From contig NZ_JAUSBV010000011.1 in the NCBI RefSeq assembly GCF_030651915.1, positions 18,594 through 82,593 of the forward strand: a stretch of 64,000 nt of DNA, in the 5' to 3' direction. This document shows, one piece after another, positions 35,543 through 45,545 of the stretch (positions are counted from its first letter, which is position 1; each line of letters begins with the position of its first letter). The position numbers were made by a program, and so were the translations under genes. Source of the DNA: Parvibaculum sp. GTDB taxonomy: Bacteria; Pseudomonadota; Alphaproteobacteria; Parvibaculales; Parvibaculaceae. The notes beneath the pieces are model-generated. The model had not been told where the DNA came from, ran no database searches, and saw nothing but the letters and a program-made list of their open reading frames with translations.

Positions 35543-36586
35543 TCAGGCTTCTTCTGCGCGCCCGAGCACCAAACCCAGCAGCCGCCGTGCAGCCGCTGTA
35601 GGGGTCGTCCCACCCTCCCCCACCTCTCGCTCCAGTTGGGGCACCAGCGCCGCCGCCTTCGGATCGGTCTTGAGGCTCGCAATCAGGCCTTCCCGCAACT
35701 CGGTCCAGAACCAGGCTTTCGCTTGATTGGCCCGCAGCCGGTCCAGATCGCCAGATTTCGTCAGCGCCGTTCGGTAGGCCTCCGCAGCCTCCCAGACCTT
35801 GTCGAGCCCTTCTCCCTTGAGGGCGGACGCCAAAAGCACGTGTGGTGTCCATGCCGCGGTTTTAGGCCGCATCAGGTGAAGCGCCGCCTGATATTCCGTC
35901 TGCGCACGCCGTGCAGCCGGGGCAAGGTCGCCATCGGCCTTGTTAACCACAATAAGGTCAGCAAGCTCCATAATACCCCGCTTGATCCCCTGCAATTCAT
36001 CACCGCCGCCCGGCGCGAGCAGGAGTACGAACATATCGACCATATCGGCCACCGACGTTTCGGATTGGCCGACGCCTACCGTCTCGACAAGGATAACGTC
36101 GTAGCCGGCAGCCTCGGCGAGCAACATGGCCTCGCGCGTCCGCCGGGCGACGCCGCCAAGTGTGCCGCCTGAGGGCGATGGCCGGATAAAGGCGCGGGGG
36201 TCACGCGCCAGCAATTCCATGCGTGTCTTGTCGCCAAGGATCGAACCACCCGTCCGTGCCGATGACGGATCGACGGCCAGAACGGCAACGCGCAAGCCTT
36301 TGCCGGTCAAAAGCCGGCCGAAGGCCTCGATAAAGGTCGATTTACCCACGCCCGGCGTCCCGGACAGGCCCAACCTGACGGCTTTGCCCGTCTCGGGAAG
36401 CAACGCGGCCAGCAGCGCCTGAGCAATCTTCTGATGATCAGCGCGCGATGATTCGACAAGTGTTATGCCGCGCGCCAACGCAACGCGGCTCCCGGCGCGA
36501 ATATCGGCAGCCAGTACCGATGGATCGGGCAGAGCGCGATTCAGGGCTTGTCGTTGCCGCTGCTTTTTTTCGCCACCAATCGTCAT
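35543..36586 (-). CDS. meaB: Methylmalonyl-CoA mutase-associated GTPase MeaB
   Basis: A 347-residue G3E-family GTPase. Walker A is GTPGVGKST (about residues 76-84, Lys82). Further motifs are [29 protein letters not shown] and NKADG. MeaB loads adenosylcobalamin into, and protects from inactivation, methylmalonyl-CoA mutase. The mutase gene lies 1.6 kb away on the same strand. The ATG at 36586 is preferred to a TTG seven codons upstream. In the propionyl-CoA pathway this chaperone lets the cell feed odd-chain and branched carbon into succinyl-CoA. Confidence 0.93.
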   Translation of the reverse strand: MTIGGEKKQRQRQALNRALPDPSVLAADIRAGSRVALARGITLVESSRADHQKIAQALLAALLPETGKAVRLGLSGTPGVGKSTFIEAFGRLLTGKGLRVAVLAVDPSSARTGGSILGDKTRMELLARDPRAFIRPSPSGGTLGGVARRTREAMLLAEAAGYDVILVETVGVGQSETSVADMVDMFVLLLAPGGGDELQGIKRGIMELADLIVVNKADGDLAPAARRAQTEYQAALHLMRPKTAAWTPHVLLASALKGEGLDKVWEAAEAYRTALTKSGDLDRLRANQAKAWFWTELREGLIASLKTDPKAAALVPQLEREVGEGGTTPTAAARRLLGLVLGRAEEA

Positions 36587-36738
36587 TCCAGTTGCATACT
36601 TGGTCAAATGGGGCTCCGTCCAGCCCCCGGGGCAGCCAGCAGGGGCCCGTTCACCTCCGGTTCATGCAGTTTTGGCGACCATAAGTCCCACGAGGCGATC
36701 CGCCCGGTAAAACCGGGCCTGACCGAGCGAGGAGAAAA

Positions 36739-37617
36739 ATGGCGCGATCCAAATACGCAATCAGGCGAACAGTTCCGGCATGGACGGCGCTCGCGGCAGC
36801 CATATTTGCGCTCGCACCCATGCCGGTTCATGTTGCAGCGGCGCCCGTTCCGCCAGAGTTGGAAACGGAGCAGCCCAGCATTCAGGCTGACTACACAGTG
36901 TATATCGGCGGTTTCATGGCCGCGGAAGGCACGGTCAGTGCAACCTTGCACGATGATACATATGTGATGAGGAGCTTCCTCGGTGTCGCCGGTGTGCCGA
37001 AGAACTTTTTCGATGCGAAATGGACCATGGAAAGCAGCGGCCGCATTAACGAGGCGGTGCCGCGCCCTGACTGGTTTGCATTCCATTCAAGCGAAAAAGG
37101 GAAAATCAAGTATCGAGAGATGAGCTACGACGCTGCCGGACGTCCGGAAATGACTTTCGAACCGCCGCTACGGCCTCACGAAGAGATTCGCGTGTTGCCG
37201 TTTGAGCGCCAGAATACGCTTGATCCGATCAGCGCCCTGCTGTTGCCGGTCACGACGAACGGGAATCCGTGCACGCGCCGCTTGGCAGTCTTCGATGGCA
37301 AGCACCGCTACGACCTCCAACTTGCCTTCGACAGCGAGGGCACGGTGACGACGCGCGACAAGGGCTATAGCGGCAAGGCAATCCGCTGTTCGGTTCAGAT
37401 GACGCCACGCAGCGGGATGCGCCAAACGAGCTTTACCCGAATGCTTCAACAGCGCGACAATGCACATATCTGGCTCGCCCCGATGAACGGCGGGAACATC
37501 TATATCCCCGTGCGCATTCAGGTAAGAACACCGATCGGCGGCGCTGTCATGGATGTCGTGAGACTTCGCCAGTATGCGGCGAAAGAACCGACTGCAACAG
37601 CTGCAGCGGCGAAATAG
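36739..37617 (+). CDS. Exported DUF3108 domain protein
   Basis: A 292-residue secreted protein. The signal peptide runs to about residue 35 (WTALAAAIFALAPMPVHVAAA). The DUF3108 domain follows, with YTVYIGGFMAAEGTVSA near the start and NTLDPISALL in the middle, the family's best-conserved string. Its function is unknown. In alphaproteobacteria it is typically found beside rpmB, as here with meaB inserted. The ATG at 36739 follows GAGGAG. Confidence 0.87.
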   Translation: MARSKYAIRRTVPAWTALAAAIFALAPMPVHVAAAPVPPELETEQPSIQADYTVYIGGFMAAEGTVSATLHDDTYVMRSFLGVAGVPKNFFDAKWTMESSGRINEAVPRPDWFAFHSSEKGKIKYREMSYDAAGRPEMTFEPPLRPHEEIRVLPFERQNTLDPISALLLPVTTNGNPCTRRLAVFDGKHRYDLQLAFDSEGTVTTRDKGYSGKAIRCSVQMTPRSGMRQTSFTRMLQQRDNAHIWLAPMNGGNIYIPVRIQVRTPIGGAVMDVVRLRQYAAKEPTATAAAAK

Positions 37618-37624
37618 GCGGGCG

Positions 37625-37873
37625 TCAGCGGTCGTCCGTCTTTCCAGTTTCAGACGAACGAGTGACTTCGGAATAAAGCGCCCGCAGGCGCTTCACCAGG
37701 TCATCTTCAGGCGAAGTTCCCGCTTGTTCGATTTCCTTCAACAGTCCCTCAAGTCTTGTCGACAGCATGTCGTAATAGGCGCGCTGCTGCTCATCCGGAT
37801 TCTTCATCCGGGGATCGCTCAAATCGACAAGACGACGCCGCTTTGGGCGTGCAAAGCCTTCTCCGGTGCTCAT
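37625..37873 (-). CDS. Small hypothetical protein
   Basis: An 82-residue protein. It opens with a basic stretch (FARPKRRR), then has a possible coiled coil (NPDEQQRAYYDMLSTRLEGLLKEI) and a charged tail. I do not recognise a family. The ATG at 37873 is fixed by a strong ribosome binding site, TGGAGGTG, 2-9 bases ahead; a longer frame to 37951 has no such support. It is convergent with the DUF3108 gene and stops 7 bases after it. Confidence 0.62.
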   Translation of the reverse strand: MSTGEGFARPKRRRLVDLSDPRMKNPDEQQRAYYDMLSTRLEGLLKEIEQAGTSPEDDLVKRLRALYSEVTRSSETGKTDDR

Positions 37874-38135
37874 CACACCTCCAGGGATCTCGCATATTTG
37901 AAACCTGTCGGCGGTCATGTTTTCCCGAGGTTTCCGGACCCGGGAGGGCACAACTCACCTGGCATGGCCCATTGGCGGCAGCTCTGAGATCGTTCGAGCC
38001 GCACGCGTACCATCGCCTGCCCGAATCTTTGTCCGGGCGTTCAGCGCTGAGATAACGACGCGTGTGAGCAGTTGCAATATCGAAAAAGCGCGTCGTGCGC
38101 TTTTGACGCAGACCGAGCCTTATTCCTAGGCAGGC

Positions 38136-38162
38136 AAAAAAATGCCGTATCTGTTGGCACTA
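38136..38162 (-). terminator. Probable terminator of methylmalonyl-CoA mutase gene
   Basis: On the minus strand a six-pair stem (AGTGCC with GGCATT, one G-U pair) encloses a nine-base loop and is followed by TTTTT. It begins directly at the stop of the mutase gene. Confidence 0.6.
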
Positions 38163-40319
38163 TTATGCCGCATGCCGTCGCTTTTCGCGAATAAGTGTCA
38201 GGATTTCGAGCGCCGCTGAGGGAATATTCGTACCCGGACCGAAAATCGCCGACGCCCCAGCCTCTTTCAGGAAGTTGTAATCCTGTGCCGGAATGACACC
38301 ACCACAGATAATGAGGATGTCATCGGCGCCTTCATCCTTGAGCGCTTTGGCGAGCGCTGGCACCAGCGTCTTGTGACCGGCTGCGAGGCTCGAAATTCCA
38401 ATAACGTGAACGTCGTTCTCGATCGCATCGCGCGCCGCCTCTTCGGGTGTCTGGAAAAGCGGTCCCACATCGACATCAAAGCCGAGATCGGCAAAGGCGG
38501 TCGCAATCACTTTCGCACCGCGATCATGACCATCCTGACCCATCTTCACGACCAGCATCCGCGGGCGCCGGCCCTCGGCCTCGGCGAACGCTTCGATTTC
38601 CTTTGAAATCTTCATGAAGCCCTCATCCCCTTCGTAAGCCTGCGCATAGACGCCCGATATCGACTTGATCTCGGCACGGTGACGGCCAAACACCTCTTCC
38701 ATCGCGTCCGAAATCTCGCCGACGGTCGCGCGCGCGCGCGCTGCATCGACAGCAAGCGCGAGCAGATTCCCTTTGGCCCGCGCACCTTCCGTGAGCGCCG
38801 TGAGCGCCGCCCCGCACGTCGCCTCATCGCGCTCCGCACGCACTTTCTTCAAACGTGCGACTTGCGCCTCACGCACCATGGCGTTGTCGATGTCGAGAAT
38901 CTCGAGCGGATCCTCTTTCGACAAACGATACTTGTTGACGCCCACGATAACTTCCTGGCCACGATCGATGCGTGCCTGCTTGCGCGCCGCCGCTTCTTCG
39001 ATCCGCAGCTTCGGCATACCGGTGGCAACGGCCTTGGTCATACCGCCAAGCTCTTCGACTTCTTCGATCAGCTTCCAAGCTTCGCTGACGAGAGAATGCG
39101 TGAGGCTCTCCATGTAGTAGGAGCCGCCCATCGGATCGATCACATTGGTGATGCCGGTCTCGTGCTGGATGACGAGCTGCGTGTTGCGCGCGATGCGGGC
39201 CGAAAAATCGGTCGGCAGGGCAATCGCCTCATCGAGCGCATTCGTGTGCAGCGACTGCGTACCGCCAAGCACCGCCGCCATCGCCTCGATCGTGGTGCGA
39301 ATGACATTGTTGTAGGGATCCTGCTCGGTGAGCGAGACACCCGAAGTCTGGCAATGCGTCCGCAGCATCGACGACTTGACGTCTTTCGGATTGAACTCGG
39401 CCATGATTTTCGACCAGAGAAGCCGTGCCGCGCGAAGCTTGGCAATCTCCATGAAGAAATTCATGCCGATGGCAAAGAAGAATGAGAGCCGGGGCGCAAA
39501 CTCATCGACATCCAGCCCGGCCGCCAGTGCCGCGCGGACATATTCGCGCCCGTCGGCCAGCGTGAAGGCAAGTTCCTGAACCTGTGTCGCACCCGCTTCC
39601 TGCATATGATAGCCGGAAATCGAGATCGTGTTGAACTTCGGCATGTGCCGGGAGCAATAACCAATAATGTCAGCGACGATCCGCATTGAGGGTTCGGGCG
39701 GATAGATGTACGTATTGCGGACCATGAACTCCTTCAGAATATCGTTCTGAATCGTGCCCGCAAGCTGTTCCGGTTTCACGCCCTGCTCTTCGGCCGCCAC
39801 AATATAATTGGCAAGAATGGGGATAACGGCACCGTTCATCGTCATCGACACCGACATCTCTTCGAGCGGTATCCGGTCGAAGAGAATTTTCATATCCTCA
39901 ACCGAGTCGATCGCAACGCCCGCCTTGCCGACGTCGCCGACGACGCGCGGATGGTCGCTGTCATAGCCACGGTGCGTGGCGAGATCGAAAGCGACCGAAA
40001 GCCCCTTCTGACCGCCAGCAAGATTGCGCCGGTAGAAAGCATTCGACTCTTCGGCGGTCGAAAAGCCGGCATATTGCCGGATGGTCCACGGGCGGCCGAC
40101 ATACATCGTTGCCTGAGGCCCCCGCGTATAGGGGGCAAAGCCGGGAAGCGTATTGGCGTCATAACCTTCAGCGGCCAGCCGCTCCAGATCCTCAGCCGTA
40201 TAGAGTGGCTTGACGTCGATGCCCTCCGGGGTCTTCCAGACGAGCGACGTTGAACTGGCGCCCTTGGTTTGTTTGCTGACTGCAACTTCCCAGTCGTGAA
40301 GCGTCTTCCTGTCGGCCAT
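38163..40319 (-). CDS. scpA: Methylmalonyl-CoA mutase, single-subunit large form
   Basis: A 718-residue mutase that fuses a TIM-barrel substrate domain and a C-terminal B12 domain. [26 protein letters not shown] is typical of the N-terminal substrate region. The cobalamin motif DxHxxG reads [10 protein letters not shown], with His598 as the lower axial ligand. It interconverts methylmalonyl-CoA and succinyl-CoA using adenosylcobalamin. The ATG at 40319 fits family length; an upstream extension of 24 residues does not. The helper MeaB lies at 35543-36586 and the B12 genes cobST at 26804-29724. The epimerase was not seen in this window. Confidence 0.96.
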   Translation of the reverse strand: MADRKTLHDWEVAVSKQTKGASSTSLVWKTPEGIDVKPLYTAEDLERLAAEGYDANTLPGFAPYTRGPQATMYVGRPWTIRQYAGFSTAEESNAFYRRNLAGGQKGLSVAFDLATHRGYDSDHPRVVGDVGKAGVAIDSVEDMKILFDRIPLEEMSVSMTMNGAVIPILANYIVAAEEQGVKPEQLAGTIQNDILKEFMVRNTYIYPPEPSMRIVADIIGYCSRHMPKFNTISISGYHMQEAGATQVQELAFTLADGREYVRAALAAGLDVDEFAPRLSFFFAIGMNFFMEIAKLRAARLLWSKIMAEFNPKDVKSSMLRTHCQTSGVSLTEQDPYNNVIRTTIEAMAAVLGGTQSLHTNALDEAIALPTDFSARIARNTQLVIQHETGITNVIDPMGGSYYMESLTHSLVSEAWKLIEEVEELGGMTKAVATGMPKLRIEEAAARKQARIDRGQEVIVGVNKYRLSKEDPLEILDIDNAMVREAQVARLKKVRAERDEATCGAALTALTEGARAKGNLLALAVDAARARATVGEISDAMEEVFGRHRAEIKSISGVYAQAYEGDEGFMKISKEIEAFAEAEGRRPRMLVVKMGQDGHDRGAKVIATAFADLGFDVDVGPLFQTPEEAARDAIENDVHVIGISSLAAGHKTLVPALAKALKDEGADDILIICGGVIPAQDYNFLKEAGASAIFGPGTNIPSAALEILTLIREKRRHAA

Positions 40320-40594
40320 CTCGTCTCTACTCGCTCGAAATTCTTCGGAAATTCCCCAGTCGCCACTGTAACATAGCGCTGCCGGTCCCAAAATGCGGCT
40401 GGAGTATCGAGGAACCGCCGAGCAGGGTCAAACCGCCCGGAAATACGGAGACGGGGCCACAATTCCGTTGCGTCAGATCGGTCGCGAAATTGCGTCCGCG
40501 CTCTGGCCGCCGTCAAATACATGCCTTACGGTGTGGCTGGCCGGATACGCTGTGCCACCGCTTCAGCGCAGTGGAAGAAAATTGAGGGAGAAAT

Positions 40595-41293
40595 ATGTCT
40601 GTGACCCGAGTTCGTCTGAGCGCGCCCGCGATGACCGTCTTCGCGCTTTGCCTGGTCGCCTTTACGATTACAGCCTGCACCGGAGGAGGGGCGGCCCGAA
40701 AACGCGACGCCGAGGGGCGCGTGCTGCCAACACTGGCGGAGCAGGATCCCTCGGGGACGCTTTATGCAAAGTCGATCAGCGATGCCGGGCGCGGCGAATG
40801 CGACGAACGAACTCTCGATGTTCTGACCTGCTTTTCCTATCGCGGACATGGATATGAAGGCGCACAAACGGCCTTGGGCCAATGCCTGATTACCGGCGGC
40901 GACAACACCGAAGGGATTGACTGGGTGCACCGCGCCGCAGACGCCGGTTGGCCCGACGCTCAAAAACTCCTCGCCCAGATATATCTAGCCGGAAATGTAA
41001 CGACGCGCGACAGCGTCGAAGCGGCCAAATGGGCCAAGCTGTACAGCCGCAATCCGTCCCTTCTCTCGCTCGGCGTACAGCCTGACCGGAATCTCGCTCT
41101 CGCCTTTCAGGGCGAGATTGCGGTGGAACAAAACACCGAGGCCGATCAGCGTGTTGCCGCTTGGGCTCCGCGCTACTGGACCCCGACCTCCCAGGTTGAC
41201 CAGAACGTAAAACGAAGCTGCGAAGTCGAGGGACGTCGCCCCCCCCGCGCGCGCCAGGATGCGCCGCTCATAACGGTACCCGATATCTACTAG
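40595..41293 (+). CDS. Lipoprotein with Sel1-like repeats
   Basis: A 232-residue lipoprotein. The lipobox TITAC gives a lipidated Cys28 at the end of a hydrophobic signal. Two Sel1-like helical repeats can be seen at about residues 88-150 (GAQTALGQCLITGG, WVHRAADAGWPDAQKLLAQIYLAG, EAAKWAKLYS). Such proteins are often envelope adaptors. The rest has no clear domain, and the C-terminus has a basic stretch. The ATG at 40595 follows GAGGGAG. It precedes a histidine kinase, after a 181-base gap, in the same direction. The function is unknown. Confidence 0.7.
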   Translation: MSVTRVRLSAPAMTVFALCLVAFTITACTGGGAARKRDAEGRVLPTLAEQDPSGTLYAKSISDAGRGECDERTLDVLTCFSYRGHGYEGAQTALGQCLITGGDNTEGIDWVHRAADAGWPDAQKLLAQIYLAGNVTTRDSVEAAKWAKLYSRNPSLLSLGVQPDRNLALAFQGEIAVEQNTEADQRVAAWAPRYWTPTSQVDQNVKRSCEVEGRRPPRARQDAPLITVPDIY

Positions 41294-41474
41294 CGACCGC
41301 TCATCGCCGGCCCGTCGCTGCTGACGACATTGCCCGGCTCGACGAGAACGGCGACGACCCAGCCCGAAGATTGGCCATTTTCGGGGTAAAATCTTGCATT
41401 CAGGGAAACTTTACCTCCCTCCCCTAAACCTCATAGCACGTGGGGTTCTAATTTGGGGGAGGAGCCCCGCTCGG

Positions 41475-43877
41475 ATGCCCGGCACGCCAATGGACATGAA
41501 ACCATCCACAGGGCTCGGAGCAAGCCCCATGCAGCCATTGTTCGCCAGTATACCCGGCGGCGGCGTGCCAGGAGCAGATGCACGTGCGCGCCGCATCAGC
41601 CTCGAGCTCTACCGCTCGGTGATGAAAACCTTCCGGACACTGCCGATTTACTTTCCGGCCATCGTGGGCGCAATTGCCTTTGCTTTCGTTCCCGCCTATC
41701 CGGCTCCCGTCATCGTCGCGTGGTGGCTTGCCATCGTGGCGATACACATCGAATATGCACTGTTCCAGCGGCGCTTCTTCGCGTCAGACGAAAACGAAAT
41801 CGATCCGAAGCCATGGGTTACTGCGACGGCCGTACGCTTTTGGGTCATGAATATTGTCTGGGTTGGTCTCATTCCGCTTTTCTGGCAGGCGGACGGCAGC
41901 ATCCAGAACCTTGCCATTCTGATGATTTTTATCGTTCACGTCGTCATGGCATCGCAAACGTCGTTTCCCGTCGTAACGCTGGTGATTGCGTCAACATTGC
42001 CGATCATGACCGGCGTTGTTTCCGCAGGTATCGCCACCGGCGAGTCAACATTCGTGGCCCTCGGCCTCGCTTGCATCCCGACCTACCTCTATCTGGTGCG
42101 CATCGCACAACAACAGAGAGCGGCAGCAACGGAAACGCTCACACTGCGCTTCAGGAAAGCCGATCTCATAGAGGATCTGGAGCACGCGCACGACATGTCG
42201 GAGACCGCGCGCCTTCATGCGGAAGAAGCCAATGCACAACTGCTCAGCCGCGAGCACCATTTCCGCGCATTGGTCGAAAACGCCTTCGACGTTGTGCTGG
42301 TCACTGACCAAGACGGCATCATTCAGTATGCATCGCCGGCCGCCGAAAAAATCGGGCTCCCGCCCGACGCGCTGGTCGGTCTCAACGGACTCGAACTCCT
42401 ATCGCCTGAACAACAGGAAACACTGCGTCAGGACGCTTTCGAAACCAGCGATGGCATCCGGCCAGCCGGCCGCAACTATGAACTCTTGATACCGCGACAT
42501 GAGAACAAGGCGATCTGGATCGAGGCAACCGTCACAAATCTGCTAAGAGACGAAAACGTCCGGGGCTTCGTCGTCAATCTTCGCGACATTACGCAACGCA
42601 AGCGCGCAGAGAACGAGCAGAAAAGTCAGTTCCGCGTTCTTCGGGCCCTCGCAACCGGAATGGAACTCGACGAGGTGATGTCGCTTCTGGCCGTGGGCGC
42701 AGAAGAAGCGAATCCCGGCACACGCGCTGCCGTCTTCCTGCTCGACGGTGAGGAGAATCTGATCACCTGCGCAGCGCCACACTTGCCGAGCGATTTCGCG
42801 CAGTGGGTCGCCGACTTCTGGAAAGAGGAAAAGACGGGCATCTTCGGCAGCATGGCACTTGCCGGGCAGAGAATCGTCGCCACCGATCTGCAAAACGAAC
42901 ACCACGGCACCGGCATCGCGCCCTATATGCGCAAGGTCGACGTCAACTCCCTCTGGTTTCGGCCTATCCTGTCGCGCAACGATCGCGTCGTTGGCGCCTT
43001 CGCCATGTACCTGTCCGACGCCCGCGAACCGGACAAGTGGGAGGATGCCTACCTCCTCGGAGCCGCGCATCTGGCAGGCATTGCCATCGAACGCCGCCGT
43101 GCCGAACAGGGGCTTAAACAGGCGACCGAAAGCGCCGAATTGGCCAACCGCGCCAAGAGCAAATTCCTGGCCAATATGAGCCACGAGCTGCGCACACCGC
43201 TGAACGCGATCATCGGCTTCTCCGAAATCATGCGCGACGGCATGTTTGGTCCGCTCGGCAGCGAGCGTTATCGGGAATATGCCGTCGACATTCACGACAG
43301 CGGACGTCACCTGCTCAACGTCATCGACGACATTCTTGATATCTCGAAGATTGAAGCCGGACGCTATGCGATCGAGGAGCAGGAGATCGACCTGGCGGAT
43401 GTCCTGCACTGGTCTGCCGAGATGATGCGCGCCCGGACAATGGACAAGCAGCAGAAAGTGTCTCTCGATCTTCCCGACGCCATACCACGCGTCTGCGCCG
43501 ACCAGCGCGCCATGAGACAGATCATGCTGAATTTGCTATCGAATGCGGCGAAGTTCACGCCGCCGGGCGGACGGATCGACATTGCTGTCGGTCTGACGGA
43601 GACGGGCGAACTCAGCGTCGTCGTACGCGACACAGGAATCGGCATCCCTGCCGACAAACTCGGCGAAGTGATGGAACCCTTCGGTCAGGTCGACGACACC
43701 AACGCCCGTCAGCACGGCGGTACCGGCCTCGGCTTGCCGATCACAAAGTCGCTGATCGAGATGCATGACGGCCACTTCTGCCTCGAAAGCACCGTCGGCG
43801 CCGGCACAACGGCAACGATGAAGCTGCCCGCCTCACGCTTGATATGGGCAAAAAAAGGCGAAGCCTCCGCGCGTTAG
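41475..43877 (+). CDS. Membrane-bound PAS-GAF sensor histidine kinase
   Basis: An 800-residue hybrid-type sensor without a receiver domain. Roughly residues 50-210 hold about six membrane helices. A PAS domain lies at about 262-380 (HFRALVENAFDVVLVTDQDGI), a GAF-like domain at about 390-540, and a HisKA domain with His570 in FLANMSHELRTPLN. The HATPase domain follows with GIGIPADKLGEVMEPFGQVD and HGGTGLGLP. The start is placed at 41475 by a GGAGGAG site; longer frames begin with TTG. No response regulator is adjacent, so it is an orphan kinase. The signal is unknown. Confidence 0.86.
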   Translation: MPGTPMDMKPSTGLGASPMQPLFASIPGGGVPGADARARRISLELYRSVMKTFRTLPIYFPAIVGAIAFAFVPAYPAPVIVAWWLAIVAIHIEYALFQRRFFASDENEIDPKPWVTATAVRFWVMNIVWVGLIPLFWQADGSIQNLAILMIFIVHVVMASQTSFPVVTLVIASTLPIMTGVVSAGIATGESTFVALGLACIPTYLYLVRIAQQQRAAATETLTLRFRKADLIEDLEHAHDMSETARLHAEEANAQLLSREHHFRALVENAFDVVLVTDQDGIIQYASPAAEKIGLPPDALVGLNGLELLSPEQQETLRQDAFETSDGIRPAGRNYELLIPRHENKAIWIEATVTNLLRDENVRGFVVNLRDITQRKRAENEQKSQFRVLRALATGMELDEVMSLLAVGAEEANPGTRAAVFLLDGEENLITCAAPHLPSDFAQWVADFWKEEKTGIFGSMALAGQRIVATDLQNEHHGTGIAPYMRKVDVNSLWFRPILSRNDRVVGAFAMYLSDAREPDKWEDAYLLGAAHLAGIAIERRRAEQGLKQATESAELANRAKSKFLANMSHELRTPLNAIIGFSEIMRDGMFGPLGSERYREYAVDIHDSGRHLLNVIDDILDISKIEAGRYAIEEQEIDLADVLHWSAEMMRARTMDKQQKVSLDLPDAIPRVCADQRAMRQIMLNLLSNAAKFTPPGGRIDIAVGLTETGELSVVVRDTGIGIPADKLGEVMEPFGQVDDTNARQHGGTGLGLPITKSLIEMHDGHFCLESTVGAGTTATMKLPASRLIWAKKGEASAR

Positions 43878-43906
43878 GCGCAAGCGGCGCCCTGCGCGCG
43901 GAGCCG

Positions 43907-45202
43907 CTATTCCGCCGCCTTCTTCTGCCGCTCGCTGGCGCCGATAAAACCGAAGAGATGCCCGCCGACTTTTCGCATCTGAATTTCTTCCGACCCTTCG
44001 GTAATCCGGTAGCGGCGGTGATGGCGATAAATATGCTCGAACGGCTTGTGCCGCGAGTAGCCCATGCCGCCATGCACCTGGATCGCCAGATCGGCCGCCT
44101 GACAGACAAGCCGGTTCGCACGATAGTTGCACATCGACACCTTGTCGGAGAGATGGCGCGCGACATCCTTCTTCGACATTTGATCCATCTGCCACGCCGT
44201 CTTGTAGACGAGATTGCGGATCATCTCGCACTCGGTGTGCGCTTCGATTAGCGGGAACTGGATCGCCTGATTGGTGGCGAGCGGTTTGCCGAAGGGCTTG
44301 CGCTGCTTGGCGTATTTGACGCTTTCGTTGATACAGAACTGCGCCGCGCCAACTCCCGACGCCGCCTGACGGATACGGTTCTCATGCACGAAATGCTGCG
44401 CAAGTTCGAGCCCGCGCTCGGGGTCGCCAAGGATTGAATCGTCCGGCACCCAGACATTCGTGAACGATACACGCGGATGGTCGGTGGGCATGTTGAACGT
44501 CCAGAGATACTCCTCGACCTTGACGCCGGGCGTGTCTGTCGGAACGATAAAGCAGGTAATGCCGAGCGGATCGCCGTCCTGGCCGCTGGTGCGAGCGAAC
44601 ACAAAGTCGTGCGTCGCAACATGCATGCCCGTGTTCCACATTTTCATCCCGTTGATGAGCCAGCCGTCCTTGCCGTTGCGCTTCTCGCGGCGGCCGCGTG
44701 TCTCCATCCAGGTTGCATCCGAACCATGCTCGGGTTCCGTGAGGCCGAAGGCGACACGCACGGAACCGTCGAGCGAACCGGCAATGAACTGCTTCCTTTG
44801 CGCCTCGGTGCCGAAGTCGCGGAACATCAGGACTGTCGGGAAATTGCCGACGATCGAATTTTCGTTCTGAAGATCGTTGTGAAGACCGAGCCCCTTGGCC
44901 GCCAGATGTTCGCGGATAACCGCCATACCGAGATTGGTACCGTCTTTGCCGCCATACTCCTTCGGCAGGGCGTAGCGCAGGTGACCCGCCTTGTCGGCAA
45001 TCTTGCGCATTTGGCCCAGCAGTTCTTCCCAGTCATGGCGCGGCAAGCCCTGATTGTCCCAGTCGGTACGTGCATGTTCGCGGCGGTGATCGAAGAAACG
45101 CTCATTGTCGTCCCGCGCCTGCAGCGGTTTTATTTCCTTGTCGATGAAATCGTCCAGCACATGGAGATAGTCGGTGATCTCTTTGGGGATCGTGAAATCC
45201 AT
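43907..45202 (-). CDS. Acyl-CoA dehydrogenase (ACAD10/11-like)
   Basis: A 431-residue flavoprotein dehydrogenase. FAD and substrate binding motifs include FGLTEPEHGSD, NGMKMWNTGMH, HENRIRQAASGVG and QVHGGMGYSRHKPFEHIYRHHR. The catalytic Glu is in RITEGSEEIQMR near the C-terminus. Its length and RITEGSEE context are those of the ACAD10/11-like group. It starts the beta-oxidation cycle with an unusual acyl-CoA. The ATG at 45202 follows GGAGGACGAT. It is convergent with the histidine kinase and divergent from the helicase gene. The substrate is not evident. Confidence 0.9.
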   Translation of the reverse strand: MDFTIPKEITDYLHVLDDFIDKEIKPLQARDDNERFFDHRREHARTDWDNQGLPRHDWEELLGQMRKIADKAGHLRYALPKEYGGKDGTNLGMAVIREHLAAKGLGLHNDLQNENSIVGNFPTVLMFRDFGTEAQRKQFIAGSLDGSVRVAFGLTEPEHGSDATWMETRGRREKRNGKDGWLINGMKMWNTGMHVATHDFVFARTSGQDGDPLGITCFIVPTDTPGVKVEEYLWTFNMPTDHPRVSFTNVWVPDDSILGDPERGLELAQHFVHENRIRQAASGVGAAQFCINESVKYAKQRKPFGKPLATNQAIQFPLIEAHTECEMIRNLVYKTAWQMDQMSKKDVARHLSDKVSMCNYRANRLVCQAADLAIQVHGGMGYSRHKPFEHIYRHHRRYRITEGSEEIQMRKVGGHLFGFIGASERQKKAAE

Positions 45203-45545
45203 ATCGTCCTCCGGATGTCGCCAGCCCCTGACGGGCCTGATGGCAAATATCGATGTTCGCCACTATAGACCGCGGTCCAGTATCGGAAAGGGTCCACAGG
45301 CGCGCCGCAAACCAACTGCCGCCAGGACGTTGCGGAAGGCACAGGAAAATTTTTCTGTTAACGAATTGTCCGCCTAAGATATTGTCCAACCACAACATTT
45401 AGCCGTGAACGAAGACGGAAGACGGAATGGTCGGCGATTCGGACCCGGTTCGTTCGCTCAATATTCCAGTCCTTAATGCCCGCACGGTTAATCGCGGCGT
45501 ACCCTTGCCTCCACGTCCTTTTGCCCCGATGGTGCGCCTCGAAAC
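45203..45545. other. 343-base divergent intergenic region
   Basis: I see no gene here. It separates the acyl-CoA dehydrogenase and helicase genes. A direct repeat of ATTGTCC, about 19 bases apart, occurs near 45364-45390, inside an AT-rich stretch, and could be an operator. Promoters for both flanking genes must lie here but none is clear. Confidence 0.45.
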
